Counted from the stretch's first letter, positions 45,863 through 55,943 are shown. The stretch: DNA of 64,000 nt from Prevotella herbatica (GCF_017347605.1 NZ_AP024484.1:3362501-3426500); one strand, 5' to 3'. Notes: a model not told the origin generated them from the letters alone. Program-made: numbers and translations.

Positions 45863-47428
45863 TTAATCTTGATCCATAAATGGTATTTTTATTGTAAAAA
45901 CAGTACCCTCACCGAATTCACTGTCTACATGAATTTCACCTTCATGCAAGTCTACCATTTTCTTTACGTATGAAAGCCCAAGTCCAAATCCCTTCACATC
46001 ATGCACGTTACCGGTATGAACTCTGAAGAACTTATCAAATACTTTCTTCAAATTGTCTTTCTTTATTCCAATTCCATTGTCCTTTATTGACACACACACC
46101 TTCTTACCCTCGTTCCATGTCTTTATATATACATTCAATGGCTGATCAGGCTTGCGATATTTCACAGCGTTGTCCAATAGATTAAAGATGACATTCTGGA
46201 AATGCATTTCATCAACATATATCGTTGAGTCTATTGCTTCAATCTCTGTATATACTTTACCACCAGTGTGTTCAACACGCAACGAGAAAGAGTTTCCAAT
46301 GCTTTCAACCATTTCGTTGATATCTATATCACGCTTTTTAAGCACAGCTTTTTTCCTTTCATACATGCTCATCTGCAATACCTTCTCAACAAGAAATCTC
46401 AGTCGTTTGCTCTCATCGCTTATCACACCACTCAGATGTTCCATCATCGATTCGCTCTTTGTCACACTTTTGTCGTTCAGCATCTGTGCTGCAAGAGATA
46501 TACTTGCTATTGGCGTCTTTAGCTCATGCGTCATATTATTAATAAAGTCATTCTTTATCTCACTGTAACGCTTAGAACGGAATATTACAACTATTGTAAA
46601 TATGAATGTTAATAGCAGAACCAATGTAAAGATAATACTAGGAATCATAAATCTCACGCTAGAGAATATGTAACTGTTCATATCCGGGAAATGAATTCTC
46701 ACAACTCCCATCTTCGACTGCGGGTCGTTTCTGAACAATACTTGTGAATATGTATATTCCTCACCGTCATCAGTATAGTCTGGGCAACGATATACCTCAC
46801 GTCCATCCTGTGTTGAAACAGTAAAATGATATGGAATGTTTATTCCGTTATTCATAAGTTCCGCTTTCAAGTCCTGGTCAAGCAACTTAAAGTTGATGCG
46901 TTCCTTTAAAGGTTTGTCTGAAGCTGAATATAATATAGAATATACAACCTCATCTAACAGGGCCTTTTGATATACATATCTATTCTTTACAATTTCCTGC
47001 AATGATCTTGATGCTTCTGATATTGAGTTCTTATCTGTCTTCAATATCATTGCTTTTGGCATAGAAGATGGCTTTGTAGCTATTGTCTTCAATTCAAATG
47101 ATGAATATACGGTTCCATCTTTTCCTACAGTAGAATATTGATGACTTTGCTGGAAAGTTCCGTCATTAGGTTTACCTGAACGTGTGCCAACAGAATCCTG
47201 ACTAAAAGAACGGCGTTCAGTCTCTTTTACATCCTTCTCAAGGAATCTAAGAGTCTCGTTAAGTTCAAGATTACGTGAAGCCTGATAGAGCGAACGATTG
47301 ACAGATTCGTCAAACTGTTCCTTCTTCATATCCGCCATTTCCTGAATATAGCTCAATTGCAGGAAAAGCAGTCCCATAAATGAGAGCCCCATTATTGTGG
47401 CTATTGTCCATATCGTTCTTTTCTTCAT
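45863..47428 (-). CDS. rprX: Two-component sensor histidine kinase RprX
   Basis: A 521-residue membrane kinase. One membrane helix is near residues 8-25, a periplasmic sensor runs to about 260, and the second helix is near 262-290 (IFTLVLLLTFIFTIVVIF). The phospho-acceptor His is in NNMTHELKTPIASI, followed by the N box (VIFNLLDNAVKYR), DNGIGIKKDN and GFGLGLSYVKKM ATP-binding motifs. It signals to RprY encoded directly downstream. The stimulus is not shown by sequence. Confidence 0.93.
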   Translation of the reverse strand: MKKRTIWTIATIMGLSFMGLLFLQLSYIQEMADMKKEQFDESVNRSLYQASRNLELNETLRFLEKDVKETERRSFSQDSVGTRSGKPNDGTFQQSHQYSTVGKDGTVYSSFELKTIATKPSSMPKAMILKTDKNSISEASRSLQEIVKNRYVYQKALLDEVVYSILYSASDKPLKERINFKLLDQDLKAELMNNGINIPYHFTVSTQDGREVYRCPDYTDDGEEYTYSQVLFRNDPQSKMGVVRIHFPDMNSYIFSSVRFMIPSIIFTLVLLLTFIFTIVVIFRSKRYSEIKNDFINNMTHELKTPIASISLAAQMLNDKSVTKSESMMEHLSGVISDESKRLRFLVEKVLQMSMYERKKAVLKKRDIDINEMVESIGNSFSLRVEHTGGKVYTEIEAIDSTIYVDEMHFQNVIFNLLDNAVKYRKPDQPLNVYIKTWNEGKKVCVSIKDNGIGIKKDNLKKVFDKFFRVHTGNVHDVKGFGLGLSYVKKMVDLHEGEIHVDSEFGEGTVFTIKIPFMDQD

Positions 47429-47540
47429 ATCGCAAAGATATACTAAATCTTAAATCGTTAACATTCTAATGTTAACGATTTAGGTCGCTTTTATTATAAT
47501 TAACAATTTATCACTTCCATAATTGCATATATACAACTAT

Positions 47541-47568
47541 AAAAGGTAGAGAACAAGCTCTACCTTTT
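47541..47568 (-). terminator. Terminator of the EF-G2 gene
   Basis: AAAAGGTAGA/TCTACCTTTT hairpin between the EF-G2 stop and the rprX promoter region. Confidence 0.75.
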
Positions 47569-47591
47569 GTATTGTAAGTCGTATTTTTAAA

Positions 47592-49757
47592 CTATTCTTC
47601 ATTCGCGTTGGCAAGTTCAGTCTCATGTTCTGAAATAAGTTCTGTCTGAATGTTACCTGGAACAAGTTCATAGCTAGCAAACTTAGTTATAAATGATGCT
47701 CGTCCACCAGTGATTGAACTTAAAGATATGCTATAGTTGTTAAGTTCCTTCAGTGGAACTTTAGCAAGCAGTTTCTGATAACCAGCTTCAGAGTCCATGC
47801 CTACAATCATAGCACGTCTACCCTGAAGGTCGCTCATTACTTCGCCCATAAAATCAGCAGGCACATAAACCTCCAAGTCATAAATTGGTTCGAGAATCTT
47901 TGGACCGGCATTCTTGAATGCGTCAGAGAAAGCATGACGTGCAGCAAGCATAAACGAAAGTTCATTGCTGTCTACAGGATGCATCTTTCCGTCATACACT
48001 ATCACTCTCACATCTCGGGCATAGCTACCTGTAAGCGGACCATGCTCCATACAATCCAGCACACCTTTTAATATGGCTGGCATAAAACGTGCGTCAATAG
48101 CACCGCCTACAACAGAGTTAATAAACACTAGCTTTCCACCCCACTCTAGATTTACAACTTCCTTGCCTTTAATGTTCATCTTGAACTCCTGACCGTTAAA
48201 GTTGTAAGTAGTAGGATCTGGCATGCCTTCTGCATAAGGTTCAATAATCAAATGTACCTCACCAAACTGCCCTGCACCACCACTCTGTTTCTTATGTCTA
48301 TATTCAGCCTTAGCCTTTTTGGTAATAGTCTCCCTATATGGAATCTTAGGATCATAAAACTTAACTTGCAGCTTCTCATTATTTTCAAGTCTCCATTTAA
48401 GTGTTCTCAAATGGAATTCGCCTTGGCCATGAACAATGACCTGCCTCAGTTCCTTACTCTGTTCCACTACCCACGTTGGATCTTCCTGACGCATCTTCAA
48501 CATTGCAGCCATAAGCTTCTCTGTATCCTGCGAGTTTAAAGTCTTTATGGCACGACTGTATTTAGAATTCGGATAACTGATAAAATTAAATTTCCAGTCA
48601 CAGCCCTTACCGTTAAGAGTATTTCCTGTCTTGACGTCTTTCAATTTTACCGTGCAACCAATATCTCCAGCATTAAGTTGCTCCACCGTAATTCTATTAG
48701 CACCAGCTCCTGCATAAATTTGCCCAATGCGTTCCTTACTACCTCTATCAGAATTAGTAAGGTCCTCACCTGGTTTTATACTTCCACTCATCACCTTGAA
48801 ATAGCTAACCTCACCTATATGCGGTTCCATTCCTGTTTTGAAGAAGTACAGACTAGTAGGTCCAGTTGCATCAGGCGCGACCTCTTCTCCTCTTGTATTA
48901 TGCAATTTAGGCATTTCATTAACAAAAGGCACCACATTGCCAAGAAATTCCATCAATCTCTGTACCCCCATATCTTTACCTGCGCAGACGCAGAATACAG
49001 GGAATATGTTTCTTGTTACAAGTCCCTTGCGAATACCTTCTCTCATCTCGTCCTCAGAAAGAGTATCTGAGTCGAAGAATTTTTCCATTAAAGTTTCATC
49101 ATTCTCGGCTGCTGCTTCCACGAGTTCCTTGTGAAGTTCCATAGCCTTATCCATTTCCTCAGCAGGAATATCTTCTACAATAGGTGCGCCTCCTTCTGGT
49201 GACCATGAATACTTCTTCATTAGAAGCACGTCTATTAGGGCGTTGAAGTTTGGTCCAGTAGTAATAGGATATTGTATCTGTACGCACTTTGAACCATATA
49301 TTTCTTTCATACTTGAAATAACAGTATCGAAGTCGCATTTGTCACTGTCAAGTTGATTTATCAAGAAGATAACAGGTTTCTGCAGTTTTTCAGTATATCT
49401 AAAATTATTTTGCGTTCCTACTTCCGGACCGTATTGTCCGTTAATCACTATAACTGCCTCGTCAGTAACATTAAGAGACGTGATGGCACCTCCCACAAAG
49501 TCGTCACTTCCTGGGCAATCTATTATATTAAGTTTTTTATTGTTCCACTCAACATGAAAAACGGTTGGGAATACTGAGTAGCCATATTCCAACTCAACCG
49601 GGAAATAATCGCTTAAGGTGTTTTTATTTTCTACACTTCCACGACGCTTTATAACACCGGCTTCAAAAAGCATACTTTCGGCAAGAGTTGTCTTGCCGCA
49701 ACCCGCACTGCCAAGCAATGCAATGTTTTTAATCTCGTTAGTTTGATAAACTCTCAT
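47592..49757 (-). CDS. EF-G2, elongation factor G paralogue with altered GTPase site
   Basis: A 721-residue protein with all EF-G domains. The G domain departs from true EF-G: G1 is GSAGCGKT (16-23, usually AHVDAGKT), G2 lacks RGITI (YGYSV in its place), G3 is DCPGS (80-84) where the catalytic His of DTPGH is Ser, and G4 is NQLD instead of NKMD. Domains III-V (HGQGEFHLRTL, the domain IV block EYRHKKQSGGAGQFG, later GRRAMIVGM) are well kept. Bacteroides species are known to have an EF-G2 that supports translation without GTP hydrolysis, and this looks like its orthologue. It is divergent from hemW. Confidence 0.9.
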   Translation of the reverse strand: MRVYQTNEIKNIALLGSAGCGKTTLAESMLFEAGVIKRRGSVENKNTLSDYFPVELEYGYSVFPTVFHVEWNNKKLNIIDCPGSDDFVGGAITSLNVTDEAVIVINGQYGPEVGTQNNFRYTEKLQKPVIFLINQLDSDKCDFDTVISSMKEIYGSKCVQIQYPITTGPNFNALIDVLLMKKYSWSPEGGAPIVEDIPAEEMDKAMELHKELVEAAAENDETLMEKFFDSDTLSEDEMREGIRKGLVTRNIFPVFCVCAGKDMGVQRLMEFLGNVVPFVNEMPKLHNTRGEEVAPDATGPTSLYFFKTGMEPHIGEVSYFKVMSGSIKPGEDLTNSDRGSKERIGQIYAGAGANRITVEQLNAGDIGCTVKLKDVKTGNTLNGKGCDWKFNFISYPNSKYSRAIKTLNSQDTEKLMAAMLKMRQEDPTWVVEQSKELRQVIVHGQGEFHLRTLKWRLENNEKLQVKFYDPKIPYRETITKKAKAEYRHKKQSGGAGQFGEVHLIIEPYAEGMPDPTTYNFNGQEFKMNIKGKEVVNLEWGGKLVFINSVVGGAIDARFMPAILKGVLDCMEHGPLTGSYARDVRVIVYDGKMHPVDSNELSFMLAARHAFSDAFKNAGPKILEPIYDLEVYVPADFMGEVMSDLQGRRAMIVGMDSEAGYQKLLAKVPLKELNNYSISLSSITGGRASFITKFASYELVPGNIQTELISEHETELANANEE

Positions 49758-49875
49758 ATCAAAAGATTTAAAGTGTTAGTAATATTTCATGGTTTATAAA
49801 GGTTTAATATACCTTTATAGGGCTCTAAGATATGAAATAATCCAATAACATCCAAGTATATTTTAAGAAAATTAT

Positions 49876-49883
49876 TAATTTTG
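49876..49883 (+). promoter_or_regulatory. -7 element of hemW
   Basis: TAATTTTG lies 15 nt before the ATG at 49899, which supports that start over the ATG at 49881. Confidence 0.55.
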
Positions 49884-49898
49884 CACAAAAATAATATT

Positions 49899-51035
49899 AT
49901 GGCAGGTTTATACATTCACATCCCCTTTTGCGCAAGCCGTTGCATATACTGCGGTTTCTACAGCACCACTAAAACTAATCTTCAAGACAGATATGTCGAA
50001 GCACTATGCAAAGAAATGGATTTAAGGAGAAATGAACTTGTTTTAGCTAACGAGAAAATTAATACTATATATATAGGTGGGGGAACTCCAAGTCAACTTA
50101 CGATTGCTAACATCACAAAGATATTCAGGCATATAAATGATGTATGGGGACCCAGAGTAGATGCAGAAGAAGTAACGATTGAATGCAATCCCGATGACAT
50201 AACCGACGAATTTGCAAAAGCCATAGCCTCTCTTCCTATAAATCGCGTAAGCATGGGAGCGCAGACTTTCAACGATGACAGACTCAAATTTCTACATCGC
50301 CGTCATTGTTCTGACGAAGTGAAATGTGCCGTTAGCCGACTTCAGAAATATGGTATTAAGAATATTAGCATTGACCTCATGTTTGGTTTCCCCGATGAAA
50401 CTATTGACGACTGGTCAAGCGACATAGATGAAGCCATATCTTTAGGAGTGCAACATATTTCTGCCTATAGCCTTATGTATGAAGAGGGCACTACCCTTTT
50501 CAAACTTCTCAATCAAAACAAAATAAAGACCATCGACGAAGAAACAAGTCTTGAGATGTATAATATGCTTATCGACAGACTATCTTCTGCAGGATATGAG
50601 CAATACGAGATTAGCAACTTTGCCCAACCTGGATTTCAAAGCAAACACAACAGCAGCTATTGGCACGACATACCATATCTAGGAATAGGTGCATCGGCAC
50701 ATAGCTACGACATAAAGAGTAGGCGTTGGAACATTAGCGACATCACTAAATATATCAGTAGCATAGAGAGTTGCACGTTACCGTTCGAGGAAGAGATTAT
50801 CGACAAAAATACAAAATACGATGACCTCATTACAACTGCAATGCGTACACGTGAAGGAATTGATACCGAAAAACTTAAGGTTGATTTCGACAATGACTTA
50901 TACACCTATTTTATGAATGAAGCCAACAAGCATATCAAAAATGGCACCTTGAAAAATGTAAATGGCAGGATTTCTCTCACCCGCAAGGGCTTGTTTGTTT
51001 CAGACGACATCATGAGCGACCTCATGCACGTTTAG
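49899..51035 (+). CDS. hemW: Radical SAM heme chaperone HemW
   Basis: A 378-residue radical SAM protein. MAGLYIHIPFCASRCIYCGFY holds the CxxxCxxC motif for the 4Fe-4S cluster plus the fourth Cys region seen in HemW/HemN-like proteins. IYIGGGTPSQL, SMGAQTF and SAYSLMYEEGT are further family blocks, and a C-terminal HemN_C domain is present. HemW is thought to deliver heme rather than oxidise coproporphyrinogen. The start at 49899 is preferred because the upstream ATG lies at the predicted promoter. Confidence 0.93.
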   Translation: MAGLYIHIPFCASRCIYCGFYSTTKTNLQDRYVEALCKEMDLRRNELVLANEKINTIYIGGGTPSQLTIANITKIFRHINDVWGPRVDAEEVTIECNPDDITDEFAKAIASLPINRVSMGAQTFNDDRLKFLHRRHCSDEVKCAVSRLQKYGIKNISIDLMFGFPDETIDDWSSDIDEAISLGVQHISAYSLMYEEGTTLFKLLNQNKIKTIDEETSLEMYNMLIDRLSSAGYEQYEISNFAQPGFQSKHNSSYWHDIPYLGIGASAHSYDIKSRRWNISDITKYISSIESCTLPFEEEIIDKNTKYDDLITTAMRTREGIDTEKLKVDFDNDLYTYFMNEANKHIKNGTLKNVNGRISLTRKGLFVSDDIMSDLMHV

Positions 51036-51063
51036 CCGCTTCCTGCCATAAGCGCAATATAAT

Positions 51064-52017
51064 CTATTTTATTTCAATCAATTTGTATTTTTCACTTCCA
51101 AGTCCAATCTTCTGAGCCCAGTCAATTGTATGGGTACCATGCTGTTTGTCTATGCGTTTCAGCATATCAGTAGGATCATTTTCCGCAGTCACTTTCTGTT
51201 GATTAATAATGTCAACACATGCCTGGTCAAGAGCTACAGGGTCTGTACTGGCGAGTATTCCATAATCTTTGAGTTTCACTGGTTGTGGATGAGCCACACA
51301 GTCACAGTCAATACTCATATTATTCATCACACTGATGTAGATTATGCCGTCTCGCTTTTGAAAGTAGTTCACCACTGCCTGAGCAGAAGCTGCCATACTT
51401 TCCAGAAAGCCATCTTGATCACCTACATTTTCCTTTGTCCAAAGATTATCAGGAGTTGTTATTTTGCCCGCAGAATGAATATAAGCCTTTCCGTTTCGTG
51501 ACGCGCAGCCAATAGACAGGTTTTTCAGAGCACCTCCGTAACCACCCATTGGGTGACCCTTAAAGTGATTAAGGCAAACCATGAAATCATAGTTAGCCAA
51601 GTGTCCTCCTACGATGTCATATTTCAGATGTGTATGATCTTTCACTGGTATTCTTATTTCGTCATATTCATCCATCAGGTCAACAGCAAACAAAGAATCG
51701 AATCCATGTTGATGTATCACTTGCCAATGGTCCTTCGTTTCCATGCGGTCACCAGGATAAGCTGTTCTATTTTCTACAATAACTCCATCAACGTCGTCAA
51801 CCAGTTTTTGGATCAATGTTGGTTTCAGATAATTAGGGTTAGAGCCTTCTCCTGTACTTATTTTCACGCATACACGTCCTTTAGCCTTAACCCCTAATGC
51901 ATTATATATTCTCACCAATGCATCTGGTGATATTTCTTTTATCAGATACACTTTAGTTTGTGCGTTAACCGCTATCACGGCAAGCAGCAATGTCAAAGTC
52001 ATTATTATTTTTTTCAT
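51064..52017 (-). CDS. Exported DUF362-domain protein
   Basis: A 317-residue protein with a cleavable signal peptide (LLLAVIAVNAQ). The DUF362 core is visible as VCVKISTGEGSNPNYLKP, a VNHFKGHPMGGYGGALKNLSIGCASR-like block and GILASTDPVALDQACVDII. Family members often go with ferredoxin domains, but none is present here. The biochemical role is unknown. A -7 element on the minus strand (TATATTTG, 52044-52051) lies 27 nt upstream. It is divergent from the AraC regulator and converges on hemW. Confidence 0.88.
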   Translation of the reverse strand: MKKIIMTLTLLLAVIAVNAQTKVYLIKEISPDALVRIYNALGVKAKGRVCVKISTGEGSNPNYLKPTLIQKLVDDVDGVIVENRTAYPGDRMETKDHWQVIHQHGFDSLFAVDLMDEYDEIRIPVKDHTHLKYDIVGGHLANYDFMVCLNHFKGHPMGGYGGALKNLSIGCASRNGKAYIHSAGKITTPDNLWTKENVGDQDGFLESMAASAQAVVNYFQKRDGIIYISVMNNMSIDCDCVAHPQPVKLKDYGILASTDPVALDQACVDIINQQKVTAENDPTDMLKRIDKQHGTHTIDWAQKIGLGSEKYKLIEIK

Positions 52018-52267
52018 ATTGCTTGATTATTTTTGGTACGATGCAAATATACAAATTTTTATTTATTTTGCATATTCCTTCCTTCATTTATTCACATAAT
52101 TTATTCTCACGCTGATATTATTGATTCCAGTTGATGTATTGTCGCTGCATGAATCTGCGTGAGTGTATCTTTGCCATAATTATCAATAAAGTGATACTGA
52201 TATGGCAAAAATATGACATATATAGCAATATTATCACATTTTAATGTTTACTTCAACTTATTTTTAA

Positions 52268-52275
52268 TAATTTTG
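52268..52275 (+). promoter_or_regulatory. -7 element of the AraC gene, near-leaderless
   Basis: TAATTTTG ends 7 nt before the ATG at 52283, so the leader should be only a few nucleotides. Confidence 0.5.
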
Positions 52276-52282
52276 CGACTAA

Positions 52283-53137
52283 ATGAATATAGATAATTTT
52301 CATCCGCTCATTCTCAATGTGGGAAAGGCTGTACTTGATGCCAATTGGAACTGGCAGAATGTTTGCAGCCCTTTTGCACGTATATACTATATTATAAAGG
52401 GAGAAGCCGATGTGGAGATTGACGGGGTTAATCATAAATTGAAATCAGGCAGAATGTATATCATTCCCCCCTTCACCACTCACTCTACTAAATGCCAAGG
52501 ACTCTTTATTCATTATTATATTCATATTTACGATAACAGCCTAACGGGTAATACCCTCTTCGAAGAGTATGACTTTCCATTTGAGATCAAATCAAATCAT
52601 GGAGAAGATAATCTTTTTGAGCGTCTTTGTAATCTGAATCCATCTATGATACTTCGCCGAAGTAATCCTATAGAATATGACAACAATCAGACTCTCGCAC
52701 GCTCAATAATTCATAACAAGCAACGCTCTGAATGGCTGAAAATGGAATCAAGAGGTATTATATTCCAAATATGTTCAAGATTCCTTGTTAATGCGACAAC
52801 TAAGGCTGTTATCAAAAACGAGCGTATACTGAAAACTACAAAACTTATACATGCCAATCTTTCTGGCAATATCACAATAGAGCAGTTAGCAGCAGAGGCA
52901 GGAATTTCACAGGAGCATTTCATCCGTCTCTTCAGACAGACTACAGGAACCACTCCTATGCTCTATATAAATCAGAAACGCATTGAGAAAGCAGAACTAC
53001 TATTGCTTACTACCGAAAAATCTATCCGAGAAATAGCACTCACGCTTGGGTATGAAGACAATTCATACTTCGTCAGAGTTTTTAAGAGGGTCACAAACAC
53101 CACGCCAAGCGAATACCGTAGACAAAATAAACAATAA
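52283..53137 (+). CDS. AraC-family regulator with cupin sensor, likely controls the fucosidase
   Basis: A 284-residue regulator. Residues about 25-110 form a cupin-like sugar-sensing domain (YIIKGEADVEIDGVNHKLKSGRMYIIPPF). Residues about 185-282 are the AraC DNA-binding domain with NITIEQLAAEAGISQEHFIRLFRQ and EIALTLGYEDNSYFVRVFKR. The GH29 fucosidase starts 11 nt downstream on the same strand, which suggests control of fucose-containing glycan use. The ligand is inferred from context only. Confidence 0.9.
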   Translation: MNIDNFHPLILNVGKAVLDANWNWQNVCSPFARIYYIIKGEADVEIDGVNHKLKSGRMYIIPPFTTHSTKCQGLFIHYYIHIYDNSLTGNTLFEEYDFPFEIKSNHGEDNLFERLCNLNPSMILRRSNPIEYDNNQTLARSIIHNKQRSEWLKMESRGIIFQICSRFLVNATTKAVIKNERILKTTKLIHANLSGNITIEQLAAEAGISQEHFIRLFRQTTGTTPMLYINQKRIEKAELLLLTTEKSIREIALTLGYEDNSYFVRVFKRVTNTTPSEYRRQNKQ

Positions 53138-53148
53138 ATAATAAGAAA

Positions 53149-54933
53149 ATGTTCATGAATAAGAAAACACTTATTGCATTAGGTGCTTTGATGCTCACCG
53201 CAACAGCATCGGCACAACATTACAAAACTGACAAAAACGGTCTTATACTCGAAAAAAGTATGCTACCCGAAATGCCGACCATACCTGCTCCTAAAGAAAT
53301 AGGTAGCGTGAAAATGGGCGACAGCAAAACTTTCAAAGAGGTACAGCTCGACATCCCTATCACTAAGGGACCGTTCAAACCCAACTGGAAATCTATAGAA
53401 GCTAACTACCCTGGCACTCCACAATGGCTTAGAGATGCTAAGTTTGGTATATGGGTACACTTTGGTCCTCAGGCTGCCGGAGAAAGCGGTGACTGGTATG
53501 CGCGTAATCTATACAAGCAAGGACACTTAGCTTACAATAATCATCTTAAGCGCTATGGACATCCATCAGAAGTAGGTTATAAAGAAGTGCTACACAATTG
53601 GAATCCCGATAAGCTCAATCCTGAATATCTCACAAAGCTATACCAGAAGTCAGGTGCCCGCTTTCTCATGATACAAGGTGTGCATCACGACAACTATGAT
53701 CTTTGGAATTCAAAGTTCCATCCATGGAACTCTATGAGCGTGGGGCCCAAACGTGACCTTCTGCGCGAATGGGTCAACGCCTGCAAGAAATACAAAATGC
53801 ACTACGGCGTAACATTCCACCACGAGTACACTTGGTGGTGGTGGCAAACTGCTTTTGGCTGTGACGCTACAGGCGATAAAGCTGGCATTCCCTATGATGG
53901 TCATCTCACTCTAAAAGATGGAAAAGGTAAATGGTGGGAAGGTCTTGATCCACGCCGTCTATATGGTATAGACCTGCGTGAGTATGAAGATGTAGATGCT
54001 ATGGCACATACAGGATGGTCACCTCCAAAAGCAGGCATATTCTCTCGTCACCTCGACTATTGCAAGTGGTATGCCACTGAGTGGGCACTTCGCATGATGG
54101 ACGTTACAGAAAACTACGACCCTGATTTCATTTATACCGACGGAACAGCAGAAGGACCATTTACTGGTACGGGCACCGGCACCGGATATAAGTGCAATGC
54201 CATGCAGACTGTGATAGCCGATTATTACAACCGCCAGCTATTAAGAAAAGGTAAAGTAGATGCATTCAGCATTGTCAAGTTCCGCCACCCTACCAATGGC
54301 ACTGTAAACACAGCTGAGTTCGATTTCCCAGACACGATCAATACATCTCAGGCATGGATTCGTGAGGCACCTGTTGGTGACTGGTTTTATGCTCCTAACT
54401 TCACCTACGATTCTGGCAGTATGATACGCTTTATAATTGAGGCTATAGCTCGTGATGGCAACGTAGCCCTCAATATTCCGCTACGTCCTGATGGCAGCAT
54501 TGAGGATGCTTGCGTCACAATGCTTCAAGAGGTTGGCAACTGGATGAACATCAATGGCGAATCGGTGTATGGAAGCAAAGCATGGAAGACTTTGGGCGAA
54601 GGTGAAATAATAAATGGAAAATTGAAGAAACTTCCTGGTGGAGCTTTGGGCAAGAAGCATGCACTATTCAAGTTCAATGCTCAGGATATCCGTTTCACAG
54701 AAGGCAAGAATGGTTATTTGTATGCCTTCTGCATGAATGTTCCTGATGCTGGTCAAAAGGTTCTTGTCCATGCATTAAGTACTGACAAAGCATTGGTAAA
54801 CCATCATATCAAGAAGGTTACTCTGCTTGGATACAAAGGAAAACTGTCATGGAAACAGACTGCAGAGGGACTTGGAGTTACTTATCCTAAGGATGCCAAG
54901 CTCAAAACAGCAGTTGTATTCAGAATAGAATAA
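53149..54933 (+). CDS. Alpha-L-fucosidase, GH29
   Basis: A 594-residue exported glycosidase with a signal peptide (ending TASAQ). The GH29 pattern is clear: WLRDAKFGIWVHFGPQA, GDWYARNLY, ARFLMIQGVHHDNYDLW, YGVTFHHEYTWWW and PDFIYTDG with the nucleophilic Asp. A beta-sandwich domain closes the C-terminus. It removes fucose from host or plant glycans. The ATG 6 nt downstream (53155) is an alternative start. It is read with the AraC gene ahead of it. Confidence 0.92.
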   Translation: MFMNKKTLIALGALMLTATASAQHYKTDKNGLILEKSMLPEMPTIPAPKEIGSVKMGDSKTFKEVQLDIPITKGPFKPNWKSIEANYPGTPQWLRDAKFGIWVHFGPQAAGESGDWYARNLYKQGHLAYNNHLKRYGHPSEVGYKEVLHNWNPDKLNPEYLTKLYQKSGARFLMIQGVHHDNYDLWNSKFHPWNSMSVGPKRDLLREWVNACKKYKMHYGVTFHHEYTWWWWQTAFGCDATGDKAGIPYDGHLTLKDGKGKWWEGLDPRRLYGIDLREYEDVDAMAHTGWSPPKAGIFSRHLDYCKWYATEWALRMMDVTENYDPDFIYTDGTAEGPFTGTGTGTGYKCNAMQTVIADYYNRQLLRKGKVDAFSIVKFRHPTNGTVNTAEFDFPDTINTSQAWIREAPVGDWFYAPNFTYDSGSMIRFIIEAIARDGNVALNIPLRPDGSIEDACVTMLQEVGNWMNINGESVYGSKAWKTLGEGEIINGKLKKLPGGALGKKHALFKFNAQDIRFTEGKNGYLYAFCMNVPDAGQKVLVHALSTDKALVNHHIKKVTLLGYKGKLSWKQTAEGLGVTYPKDAKLKTAVVFRIE

Positions 54934-54948
54934 TTTACTATAGGCAAT

Positions 54949-54997
54949 TCATCATTGATAATATTTTAATGCAATTGCATTATATTATCAATGATGA
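54949..54997. repeat. Palindromic repeat element, copy 1
   Basis: TCATCATTGATAAT ... ATTATCAATGATGA around the perfect 16-bp palindrome TAATGCAATTGCATTA. Nearly the same element occurs at 57580-57636. It may act as terminator of the fucosidase gene. Confidence 0.8.
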
Positions 54998-55021
54998 GTG
55001 CTATAAACATAATCAAATAAT

Positions 55022-55134
55022 TCGAGTAAGCTTTCTATACTCTCACTTGCAAGATTTTTAAATACTTTGAATATCTAGCTGCGCTCGACATAGTTCAAGC
55101 AAACTTGGATATGCTCTTACTTGCAAGTTTTTTT
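55022..55134. repeat. Pair of direct repeats in the glnK upstream region
   Basis: Two related stretches, 55022-55060 and 55094-55134, share TC(G/A)AG(T/C)AA(G/A)CTT, CTCT(C/T)ACTTGCAAG and a following T run. Part of the 658-bp gap between the fucosidase and glnK. The rest of that gap (to 55440) is AT-rich with no gene seen. Confidence 0.55.
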
Positions 55135-55444
55135 TCGCAAAAAGGTTCGTTATTATTTCAAATATATATAAACATTAAAGTGTATATTAGCCTTAATTTT
55201 AAAGCTAAGAGAACACCTATTATAATATTAAAATTGAATTTATAACGGATAAACATAAAACAGCTATACCCTATTTTTGCTATTTTATTGTTTTTTCACG
55301 CATAAACTTTCAATTTGATACAATTATTAGTTAAAAGATGCAATATCAAAATAAAAAGCAACACCACACATTACAATATGACACTTTTAGCAAATATATA
55401 GAAACAAAAAGATATTAAAACAAAGAATAAACTTACATATTGCG

Positions 55445-55489
55445 TATCTTTGTACCGTTAATGTAATCAATATGATTTAATTTAACGGT
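55445..55489 (+). promoter_or_regulatory. glnK-amtB promoter with inverted repeat
   Basis: TATCTTTG at 55445-55452 is the -7 element. Around the expected start an 8-bp inverted repeat ACCGTTAA (454-461) and TTAACGGT (482-489) could be an operator or a leader hairpin. The leader to glnK would be about 130 nt. Confidence 0.45.
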
Positions 55490-55592
55490 GTTTTCATACA
55501 ATTTGTTGCCAGAGTGACAGTTTATAAATGCAGATAAATATTATACAATAACAAATATACATCATATTTTAATCATTTAATTGTAATTAGTT

Positions 55593-55943
55593 ATGAAAAA
55601 GATTGAAGCAATTATTAGAACTTCAAAGTTTGAAGAAGTTAAAGACGCTCTACGTCAGGTGGGCATTGATTTCTTTTCGTATTCAGATGTTACAGGAGTT
55701 GGAAACGAAATTAGGAAAGGAGAACTGTCATATCGTGGTACCGTATATGATACAAGCTACATACCACGGCAGTTGCTAACGATAGTTGTGCGGGATATAA
55801 ATGCGAAGAAGACTGTCGACGCTATTTTAAAAACAGCAAGAACAGGTGTTATTGGCGATGGAAAGATATTTGTATCTTCAATTGAAGAGTCATATCGCAT
55901 AAGGACAGGTGAAGAGGGAGATGATTCATTGTATAATAAATAA
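55593..55943 (+). CDS. glnK: P-II family nitrogen regulatory protein
   Basis: A 116-residue P-II protein that reports nitrogen and energy state. MKKIEAIIRTSKFEEVKDAL, the T-loop with ELSYRGTVYDTSYIPRQ, and GVIGDGKIFVSSIEESYRIRTGEEG are characteristic. The T-loop carries two Tyr near the usual uridylylation site but differs from the enteric ELYRGAEY. It is 11 nt ahead of amtB, the usual GlnK-AmtB pairing in which GlnK plugs the channel. Confidence 0.95.
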   Translation: MKKIEAIIRTSKFEEVKDALRQVGIDFFSYSDVTGVGNEIRKGELSYRGTVYDTSYIPRQLLTIVVRDINAKKTVDAILKTARTGVIGDGKIFVSSIEESYRIRTGEEGDDSLYNK

